A stretch of DNA of 64,000 nt from Woeseiaceae bacterium (GTDB lineage: Bacteria; Pseudomonadota; Gammaproteobacteria; Steroidobacterales; Woeseiaceae). The translations under genes and the position numbers were made by a program. The stretch is from contig JANQMR010000001.1 in the NCBI GenBank assembly GCA_028279985.1, forward strand, positions 1 to 64,000, in the 5' to 3' direction. This document shows, piece after piece, positions 53,190-61,973 of this stretch. Each line of letters opens with the position of its first letter. Within the stretch, counting starts at the first letter, position 1. Under the pieces are notes generated by a model. That model saw only the letters and a program-made list of their open reading frames with translations, was not told the DNA's origin and made no database searches.

Positions 53190-55385
53190 TCAGAGCTTCT
53201 CTTCGAAGTAGTCGGCAATCTTCGTATAGACGTGCAGCCGCGCGCCTTCGATGCCGTGATGCTCGTTCGGGTAAACCATCATGTCGAACTGCTTGTTCGC
53301 CTTGATCAGGGCGTCGGCGAACTGCAGCGTAAACGCGAATTTGACGTTGTCGTCTCCTGTGCCGTGGATCAGCAGCAGATCGCCCTCCAAAAGGTCGACG
53401 AAGTTGATCAGGTTGACCGCGTCGTAGCCGGCCTGGTTTTCTTCGAGCTGCCCCATCCAGCGCTCGACGCCCACGGCCTGGTAGCGTGTGATGTCGATCA
53501 CCGGAGCGACGCTGACCCCTACCTTGTAGTTCGGCGCGCCTTTGGTCATCATCGCGGCGGTCAGGTAGCCGCCGCCGCTCCAGCCCCAGAATCCGAGTCG
53601 CTCCGCATCGACGAACGGTAGCGTCCTCAGATATTCGACACCTTGGAGCTGATCGAGGACCGCCCATTTGGCGTAGTGCCCGTACGTCATGTTCTTGGCG
53701 AGCTTGCCCCGGCCGGCCGTGGTCCGATTATCCATGCAAAAGATCACGAAACCCTGCTCCGCCATGTAGCGGTGCCAGAGATCGCGCTGCGCACCGCGGG
53801 AGCTGCCCCAGCGATTGACCACCATCTGTGAGCCGGCATTGCCGTAGCCGTAGGCGATGACCGGATAGACTTCATCCGGATCGAAATCCGTCGGTTTGAT
53901 CATGTAGGCGTTCAGCGTCACGCCGTCCGAGGTATCGAACTGGAAGAACTGCGGATTGGGCACGGCGTATTGCGCGAGGCCGTCAAGGCGGTTCTCCAGC
54001 AGTACCCGGCCGACTTCACCCGCCGGGTCGCGTAGCGAATATGCAGGCGGAGTCGCCGCGTTCGAATACTCTTCGATGACGTGCCTGCCGTTTGGCGACA
54101 TGTTCCAGACGTACCAGCCGGCCTCGTCGGACAGTCTTTCGAGCCCCGTCCCGTCGAGCCGGACACGGTACACGTGCTGGTCGATGAAGGAGTCTTTCTT
54201 GGCGTAGAAATACAGCCAGCCGTTCGTCTCGTTGAGACCGATCAGCGAATGGATCTCCCAATCGCCGTCCGTGAGCTGCCGTTCCCTGCCGCTGTAGTCG
54301 TACAGGTAGGCGTGCCGGTAACCGCTTTTCTCGGAAGTCCATACGAACCGGTCGTCGTTCTCGAAGAACCTCAAGTCCGTCGTGATGTCGATCCAGGCCG
54401 GGTCCGTATCGGTGACGACGACCGCGGTATCTCCCGTTTCCACGTCGGCCAACAAGAGATCGAGCCGTTCGTGGTCGCGCGTCAGGCGCTGTATCGACAG
54501 GGTCTCCGACGACCGGGTCCAGTCGATGCGCGGGATGTAGTCGTCGACGTCGTCGCCGATGTCCATCCAAGTCGTTTCGCCGCTGTCCAGGTCGTACACG
54601 CCGATCTGATTGACGGCGTGCTTTTCCGCCGTATTCGGGTACTTGAGCGGACGGACTACGTTGTACTTGCCGAGTTCGTCGATCATCCAGAACACCTTGA
54701 CATCCGTCACGTCGAGGCGCCAGAAGGCAATCTTGCGCCCGTCGGGGGACCAGTGCCAAGCATCGACGAAACCGAACATGATGCTGCCGTAGTCGAAGTT
54801 ACCGTTGAAGATGTTCTCGCTGCCGTCCGACGTGACGGCAACGGTTTCGCCGCTCGAAAGCTCCGTGACGTAGATGTCGTTGTCGAGCACGTAGCCGACG
54901 TGCCGGCCGTCCGGGGACAGCCGCACGTTGCGCAATCTTTCGCTGCCGTCCGCCACCGCGGTCATCGATCGATCGGCGGGAGCGTAGACGTAGTAGGGCG
55001 CCTCGATGACGCTGTCCCAGGTCCTGGACTTCGGACCGCTGATCAACAGCGCCCGGCGATCCGCCGACCATCGATAGGTCGACATCTCGACGTTCCTGCC
55101 CTCGTAGACCATCTCGGCGGACGACAGCAAGACGCGTTCGCCGGGCTTTTGCACGTTCTGCTCGACGATATCGAGCAAACCCGTCGCCGGGTCGCGGCGA
55201 GTGTAGGTGAAGCTCTTGCCGTCGTCGCTCCATTGAAGGTGGTCGAGACCGCGACTTTGAAACGCTTCGCCGCTGAAGATGCTGTCTAGCGGCAGGGGCG
55301 GTTTTCCGTCGTCCGCGAACGCCGCGACGGCGAACAGACTCGCACTCAGAAACGAGAGAAGGCGCGGTATCGATCCGGTATACAT
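53190..55385 (-). CDS. S9-family dipeptidyl peptidase (DPP-IV type)
   Basis: 731 residues, exported (signal PRLLSFLSASLFAVAAFADD). An N-terminal eight-bladed propeller (about 50-480) with the paired acidic patch typical of DPP-IV is followed by an alpha/beta hydrolase domain: nucleophile S603 in GFWGWSGGGYL, Asp in IHGTGDDNVKF and His in YPNEHHGIEG. DPP-IV enzymes release N-terminal Xaa-Pro dipeptides, which the neighbouring prolidase-like enzyme could split. It is divergent from the VOC protein. Confidence 0.9.
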   Translation of the reverse strand: MYTGSIPRLLSFLSASLFAVAAFADDGKPPLPLDSIFSGEAFQSRGLDHLQWSDDGKSFTYTRRDPATGLLDIVEQNVQKPGERVLLSSAEMVYEGRNVEMSTYRWSADRRALLISGPKSRTWDSVIEAPYYVYAPADRSMTAVADGSERLRNVRLSPDGRHVGYVLDNDIYVTELSSGETVAVTSDGSENIFNGNFDYGSIMFGFVDAWHWSPDGRKIAFWRLDVTDVKVFWMIDELGKYNVVRPLKYPNTAEKHAVNQIGVYDLDSGETTWMDIGDDVDDYIPRIDWTRSSETLSIQRLTRDHERLDLLLADVETGDTAVVVTDTDPAWIDITTDLRFFENDDRFVWTSEKSGYRHAYLYDYSGRERQLTDGDWEIHSLIGLNETNGWLYFYAKKDSFIDQHVYRVRLDGTGLERLSDEAGWYVWNMSPNGRHVIEEYSNAATPPAYSLRDPAGEVGRVLLENRLDGLAQYAVPNPQFFQFDTSDGVTLNAYMIKPTDFDPDEVYPVIAYGYGNAGSQMVVNRWGSSRGAQRDLWHRYMAEQGFVIFCMDNRTTAGRGKLAKNMTYGHYAKWAVLDQLQGVEYLRTLPFVDAERLGFWGWSGGGYLTAAMMTKGAPNYKVGVSVAPVIDITRYQAVGVERWMGQLEENQAGYDAVNLINFVDLLEGDLLLIHGTGDDNVKFAFTLQFADALIKANKQFDMMVYPNEHHGIEGARLHVYTKIADYFEEKL

Positions 55386-55576
55386 AGCAAAATCCCATCC
55401 AGCCTGGTTTTTCGTTCGGGTACCTTGTCACACTGGTCGACGGAGTTACGACCGGCCATTGCCGGGCGACGCAGGATCTATTGCGTCTGGCGCAATCGGG
55501 CCGTAACGGCCTTGCCCGGAGATCGTCGTAGGGCAATGATTGCGAGGTATCCCGATTCGACACTTCCCTGAAGTGC

Positions 55577-55598
55577 GGCAATTGAATGGCAATTGAAT
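55577..55598. repeat. Perfect 11-bp tandem duplication before a ribosome site
   Basis: GGCAATTGAAT occurs twice without a gap, 2 bp before the AGGAGA ribosome site of the exported VOC gene, i.e. in its 5' leader. Confidence 0.8.
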
Positions 55599-55613
55599 GA
55601 AGGAGAGACACCC

Positions 55614-56099
55614 GTGACATACCGGCCACGCCGTGTACACGCGGCACTAGCCAAGCTTCTGTTTGCATTCCCGTTCCTCGGCCATGCCGATGATCAACCC
55701 GCTTTGGGCATCGACGGCACCGTCACGTTCTTCTACTACGAAGATCTGGAGGCCGCGGCCCGTTTCTACGAAGACGTGCTGGAGCTGCGGGCGACGATGA
55801 ACGAGGACTGGGTGAAGATTTTCCGCATTACGGCGACGTCGTCCGTAGGCCTGGTCCTCGAGGGGCGCGGCTTTCACGATGTCTCGGCCGACAAGCCGGC
55901 GATGCTGAGCATGGTGACGAAGGACGTCGACGCATGGTACCGGCGCCTCGAGGACGCCGGTGTCGTGATTCGCAGCGAGCTGGCGCCGCCCGATGCGGCC
56001 AGGGAGGAAGGCGGGGCGCCGATCCGGGGATTCATCGCTCAGGACCCCGGCGGATACACGGTCGAGTTCTTCAGTTGGGAGTCGGCCGCCGAAGACTGA
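55614..56099 (+). CDS. Exported VOC-family protein
   Basis: 161 residues: a probable signal peptide (VHAALAKLLFAFPFLGHA) and one VOC domain, GTVTFFYYEDLEAAARFYED, VLELRATMNEDWVKIFRI, MVTKDVDAWYRRLEDAGV and DPGGYTVEFFSWE. The usual first metal His is replaced (TVTFFYYED), so it may bind ligand rather than catalyse. GTG 55614 is supported by AGGAGA at 55601-55606. Confidence 0.75.
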   Translation: MTYRPRRVHAALAKLLFAFPFLGHADDQPALGIDGTVTFFYYEDLEAAARFYEDVLELRATMNEDWVKIFRITATSSVGLVLEGRGFHDVSADKPAMLSMVTKDVDAWYRRLEDAGVVIRSELAPPDAAREEGGAPIRGFIAQDPGGYTVEFFSWESAAED

Positions 56100-56313
56100 G
56101 CCACCGGTATCGGGTTTGAAGACGCAAGCTTGGCAACACCGGCGTTGCGATTGGCGCACCAACAATCTCACAACGATGCAACGCTTTGTTCTCAAACAAT
56201 GATGCACCGGCGCGCGGCCCGGTTACCATGTCGGCGGGGATCGGAAAACCGCCGGGCTCGCCCTACGCGACGGCCGCTTTCGCGTTCCGCCAACAGCAGG
56301 ATTCCAGCCGGAC

Positions 56314-56340
56314 GAGGGGTATAACCTTGAGGGGTATAAC
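56314..56340. repeat. Duplicated 12-mer containing the ribosome site
   Basis: GAGGGGTATAAC at 56314-56325 and 56329-56340, period 15. The second copy provides the GAGGGG ribosome site of the gene starting at 56342, and the first is an identical spare. Confidence 0.8.
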
Positions 56341-56341
56341 G

Positions 56342-57070
56342 ATGAATCGCTACAAGCTTCGAAAGACATTGCTTCCTGCGCTTGCGCTGCTCGGCAGCGC
56401 CTGCTCCCCGGCCGACGCGCCCGACGAATCGCCGTCCATAGCCGAGCAGGTCGAGGGGCTATGGCTGTACACCGGATTGACGACCTCGGACGGCACGGAT
56501 TTACCGCTGACCGGCATCTTCCTGTTCAAGGACGGCATGTTCTTGCAGCAGGCGGTATTCAACGACGGTCCGTTCGAGGAAGCTGGGTCCATGGCGCATG
56601 CCGGGCCCTACCGGCCGGAGCCGGCGACGGGCTCGGTGCATCTTATCGCCGAGCAAACCATCAGCATTGCACCGGCGAACAGCCCGGCGCTGTCGTTCCG
56701 GCGGGATACCGAGCACGACGTGACGGTCGATCGCGACGGCGATGCGCTGACGCTGGTCTTCAGCATGGGCACGGGCACCGTTCAGGAGTTCAGCCATGTC
56801 GGCCCGGGTCACGGCGAGCTGTACAAGCTCGCCAACGGCGCCCTGGCTTTCGTCGACGGCCATTTCGTCCTGGTAGAGGGCGACGAGGATAGCGTTACGA
56901 CCGGTTACGGTACTTTCGAGCAGCGGGGTGAGGCCCTGTCGCTGAACGTGATCCGGTGGTCGGAAGCGGACGGCGCCGGCGCCGGCAACATCAAGGATAC
57001 CGTTATCGAGGCGACGTTCGACGGTGAGGCGCTGCAACTGGAGGACGGCCGGCGGTTCCCCGTTCTGTAA
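56342..57070 (+). CDS. Uncharacterised exported protein, possible lipoprotein
   Basis: 242 residues: N-terminal MNRYKLRKTLLPALALLGSA then Cys, a near-lipobox (GSAC, with Gly rather than Leu at -3). The mature part is predicted all-beta and lipocalin-like in feel: VEGLWLYTGLTTSDGTDLPL, ALTLVFSMGTGTVQEF, TGYGTFEQRGEALSLNVIRW. No family recognised. Its ribosome site lies in a duplicated 12-mer. Downstream lies the transporter gene on the same strand. Confidence 0.65.
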   Translation: MNRYKLRKTLLPALALLGSACSPADAPDESPSIAEQVEGLWLYTGLTTSDGTDLPLTGIFLFKDGMFLQQAVFNDGPFEEAGSMAHAGPYRPEPATGSVHLIAEQTISIAPANSPALSFRRDTEHDVTVDRDGDALTLVFSMGTGTVQEFSHVGPGHGELYKLANGALAFVDGHFVLVEGDEDSVTTGYGTFEQRGEALSLNVIRWSEADGAGAGNIKDTVIEATFDGEALQLEDGRRFPVL

Positions 57071-57189
57071 CCGGCTGTAACCGCGATCCTCGCTTGCAGT
57101 GATTGCGACTGCATGAACGGCTGCCATACTTGACCCGCCTTTCATACTTGACCATAGGGTCGACGGAGCGTCCGCCCGGATCGCAAGCG

Positions 57190-58557
57190 ATGCCAAAGCC
57201 GTTCGTTCACGCCACCTGGTCCGGCCGTCCCGCGTTTCTGCTGGCGACCGTCGGCGCTGCGGTAGGGCTCGGCAATCTCTGGCGTTTCCCCTACATCGCC
57301 GGCGAGAACGGCGGCGGCGGCTTTGTCCTGATCTATCTGGGCTTCGTGTTGTTGCTGGGGCTGCCGATCGTTACGGCGGAAATGCTGATGGGCCGCCGCG
57401 GAAAAGGCAGCGCGATCGCAACGATGCGCCGCTTGATCCGCGACGAGAACGCGAGTCCTTTGTGGCAGCTCATCGGCTGGCTCAGCGTCTTCGTCCCTGT
57501 CGTGGGCCTGAGCTACTATGCAGTCGTGGCGGCGTGGTCGCTAGACTATTTCGGTCTCGCCGCGGTCGATGCCTTCAGCGGCTTCGACGCCCGATCGGCC
57601 GAAACCGCGTTCGAGGAGCGAGCCGCCGCGCCGGTCCGGCAGGCCTTGCTCCACGGGCTGTTCATGGTCATGACGGTGGCGGTGGTCGCCTGCGGGGTGA
57701 ACAGCGGAATCGAGCGTGCCGCGCGGTTTCTGATGCCCGCGTTGTTTATCGTCGTCGTGCTGCTCGTGATCTACGGTTTTTTCCGCGGCGATTTTCGTGG
57801 GGCGCTGGAGTTCCTGTTTCGTCCGGACTTCAGCGGCATCACCGGTCGTTCCGTGCTGATCGCGCTGGGACAGGCACTGTTCTCGCTCGCCATCGGGGTG
57901 GGGGTCATGATCACCTACGCCGCGTACATGCCGCCGGGTTTTTTGCTGCATCGCTCGGCGCTGACCGTTTGCCTGGCGGACACCTTCATCGCGCTGCTGG
58001 CCGGCCTGGCGATTTTTCCCATCGTCTTCGCCGGCGGTCTCGATCCTGCCGGCGGTCCCGGCCTGATTTTCGTCACGCTGCCGATTGCCTTCGGCAGCAT
58101 GCCGCTGGGGCAGCTCGTCGGTCCGTTGTTCTTCACGCTGTTGATTTTCGCCGCCTACACGACGGCCATCGGGATGCTGGAGCCCATCGTGTCGTGGCTC
58201 AGCGAGCGGGCCGGCGGACGCCGGGTGCGCCTGGCGATCGTGACCGGTGCGCTGACCTGGCTCCTGGGGCTCTTGTCGGTGTTCTCGTTCAGCATCCTGT
58301 CGGACTTTCACCTGCTGGCGGCGCTGGGCATCCGGAAGACGTTTTTCGACCTGCTCGACTTCGGTGTTGCGAATGTCCTGCTGCCGCTGAACGCGCTGCT
58401 GATCACGCTGTTTGCCGGCTGGGTGCTGAGCCAGTCGGCGGCACGTCGGGAGCTCCGCGAATCCGGAGCGCTCTGGTTTCGCTACTGGCGGTTCGTCGTA
58501 CGCTACCTTGCTCCGATCGCGATCGGCCTTGTGTTCCTCGATGTCGTGAGCGGCTGA
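57190..58557 (+). CDS. Neurotransmitter:sodium symporter (SNF/LeuT family) transporter
   Basis: 455 residues, 11-12 TM helices. TM1 carries the LeuT signature ATVGAAVGLGNLWRFPYIAG ENGGG (unwound Na+/amino acid site), TM3 FVPVVGLSYYAVVAAWSL and TM6 LIALGQALFSLAIGVGVMIT. It imports an amino acid with Na+. The start is ATG 57190, aligned with family N-termini. It closes the peptide-utilisation block, consistent with uptake of released amino acids. Substrate unknown. Confidence 0.92.
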   Translation: MPKPFVHATWSGRPAFLLATVGAAVGLGNLWRFPYIAGENGGGGFVLIYLGFVLLLGLPIVTAEMLMGRRGKGSAIATMRRLIRDENASPLWQLIGWLSVFVPVVGLSYYAVVAAWSLDYFGLAAVDAFSGFDARSAETAFEERAAAPVRQALLHGLFMVMTVAVVACGVNSGIERAARFLMPALFIVVVLLVIYGFFRGDFRGALEFLFRPDFSGITGRSVLIALGQALFSLAIGVGVMITYAAYMPPGFLLHRSALTVCLADTFIALLAGLAIFPIVFAGGLDPAGGPGLIFVTLPIAFGSMPLGQLVGPLFFTLLIFAAYTTAIGMLEPIVSWLSERAGGRRVRLAIVTGALTWLLGLLSVFSFSILSDFHLLAALGIRKTFFDLLDFGVANVLLPLNALLITLFAGWVLSQSAARRELRESGALWFRYWRFVVRYLAPIAIGLVFLDVVSG

Positions 58558-58560
58558 GGA

Positions 58561-58580
58561 GGGCTCACACCCGTGAGTCC
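58561..58580. terminator. Hairpin between convergent transporter and aminotransferase genes
   Basis: GGGCTCAC (58561-58568), loop ACCC, GTGAGTCC (58573-58580): 8 pairs including one G-T. It lies in the 32-bp convergent gap. Without a T-tract, termination is only probable. Confidence 0.45.
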
Positions 58581-58589
58581 GGACGAGGC

Positions 58590-59741
58590 TCAAGTGGCCA
58601 GTAGCCGCCCGTTCTTCTCGAGCGCATCGAACAGCCTGGCAATGTCCCCGTCGTCGTTGTAGAAGTGCGGCGAGACACGCAGGTTGTTGTCCCGATCCGA
58701 TACGACGATATCGTCGGCTGCGAGTGCCCGGACCAGTGCCGGCGCGTCCGTTGCGGCGATTGCAATCAGCGATCCGTGCCGGTCCGGCGCAGCCGGCGTG
58801 ACGAGTTGCCAGCCTCGGGATCGAACGCCTTCGACGATGAGGCCGGTGAGATGTGCCGCCTGCTCGCGCACGGCGGCGAGCCCGACGTCGAGCAGCAGCT
58901 CGATGCCGGCCGCACAGGCGTACGCGGCGCTGACGTTCGGCGTACCGGATTCGAAGCGCCGCGCCGTGCTCGAAGGTTCGTTGCGATGGATGTCCATGGC
59001 ATCGATATCGGCCTGCGCGAACCAACCGGTCGTAACCGGAACCCGGGCGTTCTGCGTACTGTTCCTGATGTACATGAAGCCGATTCCGGCCGTCCCCAGG
59101 AGGTACTTGAGACAACCGCCGGCGATGAAGTCGGCACCCAGGTCGGGCGCGGACAAGGGCGCGGTGCCTACGATCTGGTAAGCGTCGACGAACACCGAGG
59201 CGCCGCGCTCGTGCGCGAGACGGATAATCGGTTCGAGGTCGAGCTTGACGCCGTTTCGGTAACACACGTAGGGCAAGGAGACGAGCAGCGTCCGGTCGTC
59301 GATCAGTGCTTCGAAATGCGCCAGCGGAATAGCCACTCCGGACTCGTCGGTTCGCGCACGAAGGATTCGCGCGCCTCTTCGGCGCTGGGCGAGCCAGATC
59401 TGCGAGGTCGTCGGAAAATCGAAATCGGTCGTGACGATCGTGTCGCGCCCCTGACCGGGATCGAAACTGCTGGCCAGCGCATTCACGGAATCCGACAACG
59501 ATGCCGACAGGCTCACGTCTCCGGCCGGACACTCGAGCAGGCGGCCCAGGTTTGCTCGCAGCCGCTTGACTTCACCGATCCAGGCCTCCCAGCTCGAACC
59601 GTGAGTCCGGCGCAAGTCCAGGTACTTCTCGAATGCGGCTTCGACGTGACGGCTCAGTGCACCGTAAGAGCAACTGTTGAGGTAGGTTCTGGTCCGCAGC
59701 AGCGGAAACTCCTGGCGGATCTTCGGGAGGTCAATGGACAC
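58590..59741 (-). CDS. Class V PLP-dependent aminotransferase-fold enzyme
   Basis: 383 residues of the cysteine desulfurase/kynureninase-like branch: TYLNSCSYGALS at the substrate N-terminus, SLSDSVNAL, VFVDAYQIVG with the pyridine-binding Asp, and the PLP lysine K212 in GGCLKYLLGTAG. It is divergent from the MarR-SDR operon. A kynureninase-like role would feed anthranilate into the neighbouring operon, but the sequence does not decide between desulfurase, epimerase or lyase activities. Confidence 0.8.
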   Translation of the reverse strand: MSIDLPKIRQEFPLLRTRTYLNSCSYGALSRHVEAAFEKYLDLRRTHGSSWEAWIGEVKRLRANLGRLLECPAGDVSLSASLSDSVNALASSFDPGQGRDTIVTTDFDFPTTSQIWLAQRRRGARILRARTDESGVAIPLAHFEALIDDRTLLVSLPYVCYRNGVKLDLEPIIRLAHERGASVFVDAYQIVGTAPLSAPDLGADFIAGGCLKYLLGTAGIGFMYIRNSTQNARVPVTTGWFAQADIDAMDIHRNEPSSTARRFESGTPNVSAAYACAAGIELLLDVGLAAVREQAAHLTGLIVEGVRSRGWQLVTPAAPDRHGSLIAIAATDAPALVRALAADDIVVSDRDNNLRVSPHFYNDDGDIARLFDALEKNGRLLAT

Positions 59742-59897
59742 GAGTGCGCTCGGCTTCGGGATCTGTCGTTGTGGCGCCGGACACCGGCAAAGCGTGCCGC
59801 CCGGAGGCCTTACCAGCGTAGTTACTTGAATAATAAAGATATGATACTACTTTTATTGCATCAATTTAAACAATAGGTTGAAAGAAAATTTGCTCGA

Positions 59898-59928
59898 TTG
59901 ACGGCTATTTATTTTAATACTAAAGTAT
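59898..59928 (+). promoter_or_regulatory. Promoter with overlapping MarR-type palindrome
   Basis: TTGACG (59898-59903), 17-bp spacer and TAAAGT (59921-59926) form a sigma-70-like promoter. The palindrome ATACT-AA-AGTAT (59917-59928) covers its -10. Transcription would begin at about 59933, the A of the SDR start codon. The surrounding 130 bp are strikingly AT-rich. Confidence 0.5.
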
Positions 59929-59932
59929 ATGC

Positions 59933-60679
59933 ATGACGATTAGGCACATGACGACTAGGCATGCACTCGTTACCGGCGGCAGTTCGGGAATCGGACTGGC
60001 GATCGCGCGTCGCCTGAAGGACGACGGTCTGAGGGTGACGATTGCCGGCCGGAAAGAGCAGGCACTCATCGAATCGGGCTTCGACTACGTCGTCATGGAC
60101 GTGACCGAAGAAGGTCAGGTCGACGCGGCTTTCGCGGGCATCGATCCGGTAGACATCGTCGTCAGCAATGCCGGCCAGGCGAAGACGGCGCCTTTACTCA
60201 AAACACCGCTGAGTCTGTGGCAAGAGATGCTTGCCGTGAATCTGACCGGCGCGTTCCTGTGTGCGAAGGCCGGGATACCCGCCATGATCGAGCGCGGTTG
60301 GGGGCGCTTCATCGTGATTGCGTCGACCTCGGCCTTGAAGGGCTACGCCTATACCGGCGCCTATACCTCGTCCAAGCATGGCGTGCTGGGGCTGGTGCGG
60401 ACCCTCGCCATCGAGTTGGCGAAAACCGGGGTCACGGCGAACGCCGTTTGCCCCGGTTTCACCGAGACCGAGCTCCTCAGCCGCTCCATCGACAAGATCG
60501 TGGCAACGACGAAGCTGGATCGCGAGCAGGCGAGGGCGGCCCTGTTGGCGGACAATCCGATGCAGCGCGCGATCGCGCCGGCCGAGGTGGCCGGTGCCGT
60601 CGGCTGGCTGGTCACGGCGGCGGCCGATGCCACGAACGGGCAGCCCGTCGTCATCGACGGCGGCGAGCTCGCGGGCTGA
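59933..60679 (+). CDS. SDR-family oxidoreductase (3-hydroxyacyl-CoA dehydrogenase-like)
   Basis: 248 residues, NAD(P)-binding: HALVTGGSSGIGLAIARRLK, VSNAGQAKTAP (NAG motif), catalytic Ser in IVIASTSALKG and Y144-x3-K148 in AYTSSKHG. Closest in style to 3-hydroxybutyrate/acetoacetyl-CoA reductases, a beta-oxidation-like step in this operon. Two nearly identical 15-mers (59932-59961) duplicate the start codon region (MTIRHMTTRH), and no ribosome site is visible. Its stop overlaps the marR start. Confidence 0.87.
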   Translation: MTIRHMTTRHALVTGGSSGIGLAIARRLKDDGLRVTIAGRKEQALIESGFDYVVMDVTEEGQVDAAFAGIDPVDIVVSNAGQAKTAPLLKTPLSLWQEMLAVNLTGAFLCAKAGIPAMIERGWGRFIVIASTSALKGYAYTGAYTSSKHGVLGLVRTLAIELAKTGVTANAVCPGFTETELLSRSIDKIVATTKLDREQARAALLADNPMQRAIAPAEVAGAVGWLVTAAADATNGQPVVIDGGELAG

Positions 60680-61161
60680 TGGCCGACTCGACCCGGGAAT
60701 CGTTGCGGGCGTGGCTGGACCTGTTACGCGCTTCCAACGTCATCAAGAAAGACGTCGACGCGCGTTTCAGGCTGGAGTTCGATCAGTCGATTTCACGCTT
60801 CGACGCTCTCGCGGCGCTGGAACGCGCGAATCGCAACGGGCTTAGGGCCGGCGCGCTCTCCCGGCAGCTCATGGTCAGCGAGGGCAACGTCACCCACACG
60901 ATGAGCAAGCTGCTGCGCGACCGGTTGGTGCTCAAACGCCACGACGACGACGACGGTCGGGTAGTGATCTACTCGCTTTCCGACGAAGGCATGAAGCTGT
61001 TCAACCGCATGGCACGGGCGCACCGGCGGTGGATACGCGACATCTTTTCCGAATTCTCCAAAGACGAGCTCATCGTGCTGCGCAAGCTGTTGCACCAGCT
61101 TCCTAGGCAGCAACAAACAAGGCAGCAACAAACAAGGCAGCAACAAAAGGCAGTGGCATGA
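60679..61161 (+). CDS. MarR-family transcriptional regulator
   Basis: 160 residues with winged HTH ([54 protein letters not shown]). It is encoded inside the catabolic operon (TGATG overlap with the SDR, ATGA overlap with the hydratase) and probably represses it through the palindrome at 59917, responding to an aryl-CoA. The C-terminal tail [13 protein letters not shown] comes from three 15-bp tandem repeats and is not part of the fold. Confidence 0.9.
   Translation: MADSTRESLRAWLDLLRASNVIKKDVDARFRLEFDQSISRFDALAALERANRNGLRAGALSRQLMVSEGNVTHTMSKLLRDRLVLKRHDDDDGRVVIYSLSDEGMKLFNRMARAHRRWIRDIFSEFSKDELIVLRKLLHQLPRQQQTRQQQTRQQQKAVA
61106..61148. repeat. Three 15-bp tandem repeats at the marR 3' end
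   Basis: GGCAGCAACAAACAA twice exactly plus a third, truncated copy (61136-61148), in frame (15 bp), encoding the Gln-rich tail of the regulator just before its stop. Confidence 0.85.
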
Positions 61162-61973
61162 CCCTGGAAGCCGCGACGTACCAACCCGATCACTTCTTGT
61201 GGCACTACGACGACGGCGTCGGTGCCGTGCGCTTGAACGCGCCGGCGATGAAGAACCCGCTGACCTTCGAATCGTATGCGGAGCTGCGCGACCTGTTTCG
61301 CGATCTCGTGTATTGCGACGACGTCAAGGCGGTGGTGTTCGGGAGCCATGAAGGCAACTTTTCCTCCGGCGGCAACGTGAACGACATCATAGGCCCGTTG
61401 ACGAAAATGGATATGCCGGCCTTGCTGAAGTTCACCCGCATGACGGGCGACCTCGTCAAGGCGATGCGCGATTGTCCGCAGCCCATCGTCGCTGCCGTCG
61501 ACGGCGTCAGCGCCGGCGCCGGCGCGATCATTGCGATGGCGGCCGATTTGCGACTGTCGTCGCCCGAGTCGAAGACTGCGTTCCTGTTCAATCGCGTGGG
61601 CCTCGCGGGGTGCGACATGGGCGCCTGTGCGATACTGCCGCGCATCATCGGCCAGGGCCGTGCCAGCGAGCTGCTGTTCACCGGGCGCGCCATGAGCGCC
61701 GAAGAAGGTGAGCGGTGGGGTTACTTCAACCGAATCGTCGACGCGGCCGAGCTCGATGAAGCGGCATTGGCGCTGGCGAGGCAGCTAGCCCGCGGCCCGG
61801 CTTTCGCCAATGCCATGACCAAAAACCAGCTCAATACCGAATGGGACATGAGCCTCCATACCGCCATCGAGGCGGAAGCCCAGGCCCAGGCCATTTGTAT
61901 GCAGACCGGGGATTTCAGACGGGCCTACGAGGCCTTCGTCAACAAACGGCGCCCGACCTTCGAGGGCGACTGA
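61158..61973 (+). CDS. Enoyl-CoA hydratase/isomerase family protein
   Basis: 271-residue crotonase-fold enzyme: [20 protein letters not shown] (first oxyanion-hole region), [20 protein letters not shown], and [20 protein letters not shown] with the second active-site acid region altered (DMG). It sits between MarR and the acyl-CoA dehydrogenase with 4-bp and 0-bp junctions. Acts on a CoA thioester in the degradation of the (aminoaromatic) substrate. Confidence 0.88.
   Translation: MTLEAATYQPDHFLWHYDDGVGAVRLNAPAMKNPLTFESYAELRDLFRDLVYCDDVKAVVFGSHEGNFSSGGNVNDIIGPLTKMDMPALLKFTRMTGDLVKAMRDCPQPIVAAVDGVSAGAGAIIAMAADLRLSSPESKTAFLFNRVGLAGCDMGACAILPRIIGQGRASELLFTGRAMSAEEGERWGYFNRIVDAAELDEAALALARQLARGPAFANAMTKNQLNTEWDMSLHTAIEAEAQAQAICMQTGDFRRAYEAFVNKRRPTFEGD

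Noticed and set aside
54081..55289. 402-codon plus-strand frame opposite the DPP gene
   Set aside because: Val/Asp/Arg-rich shadow with no family features; the S9 peptidase on the other strand has all catalytic motifs.
57541..59532. 663-codon open frame on the minus strand opposite the SNF transporter and continuing across the aminotransferase
   Set aside because: Composition is Arg/Asp/Gln-rich without domains; both overlapping genes are strongly supported families. It is a GC-rich antisense shadow.
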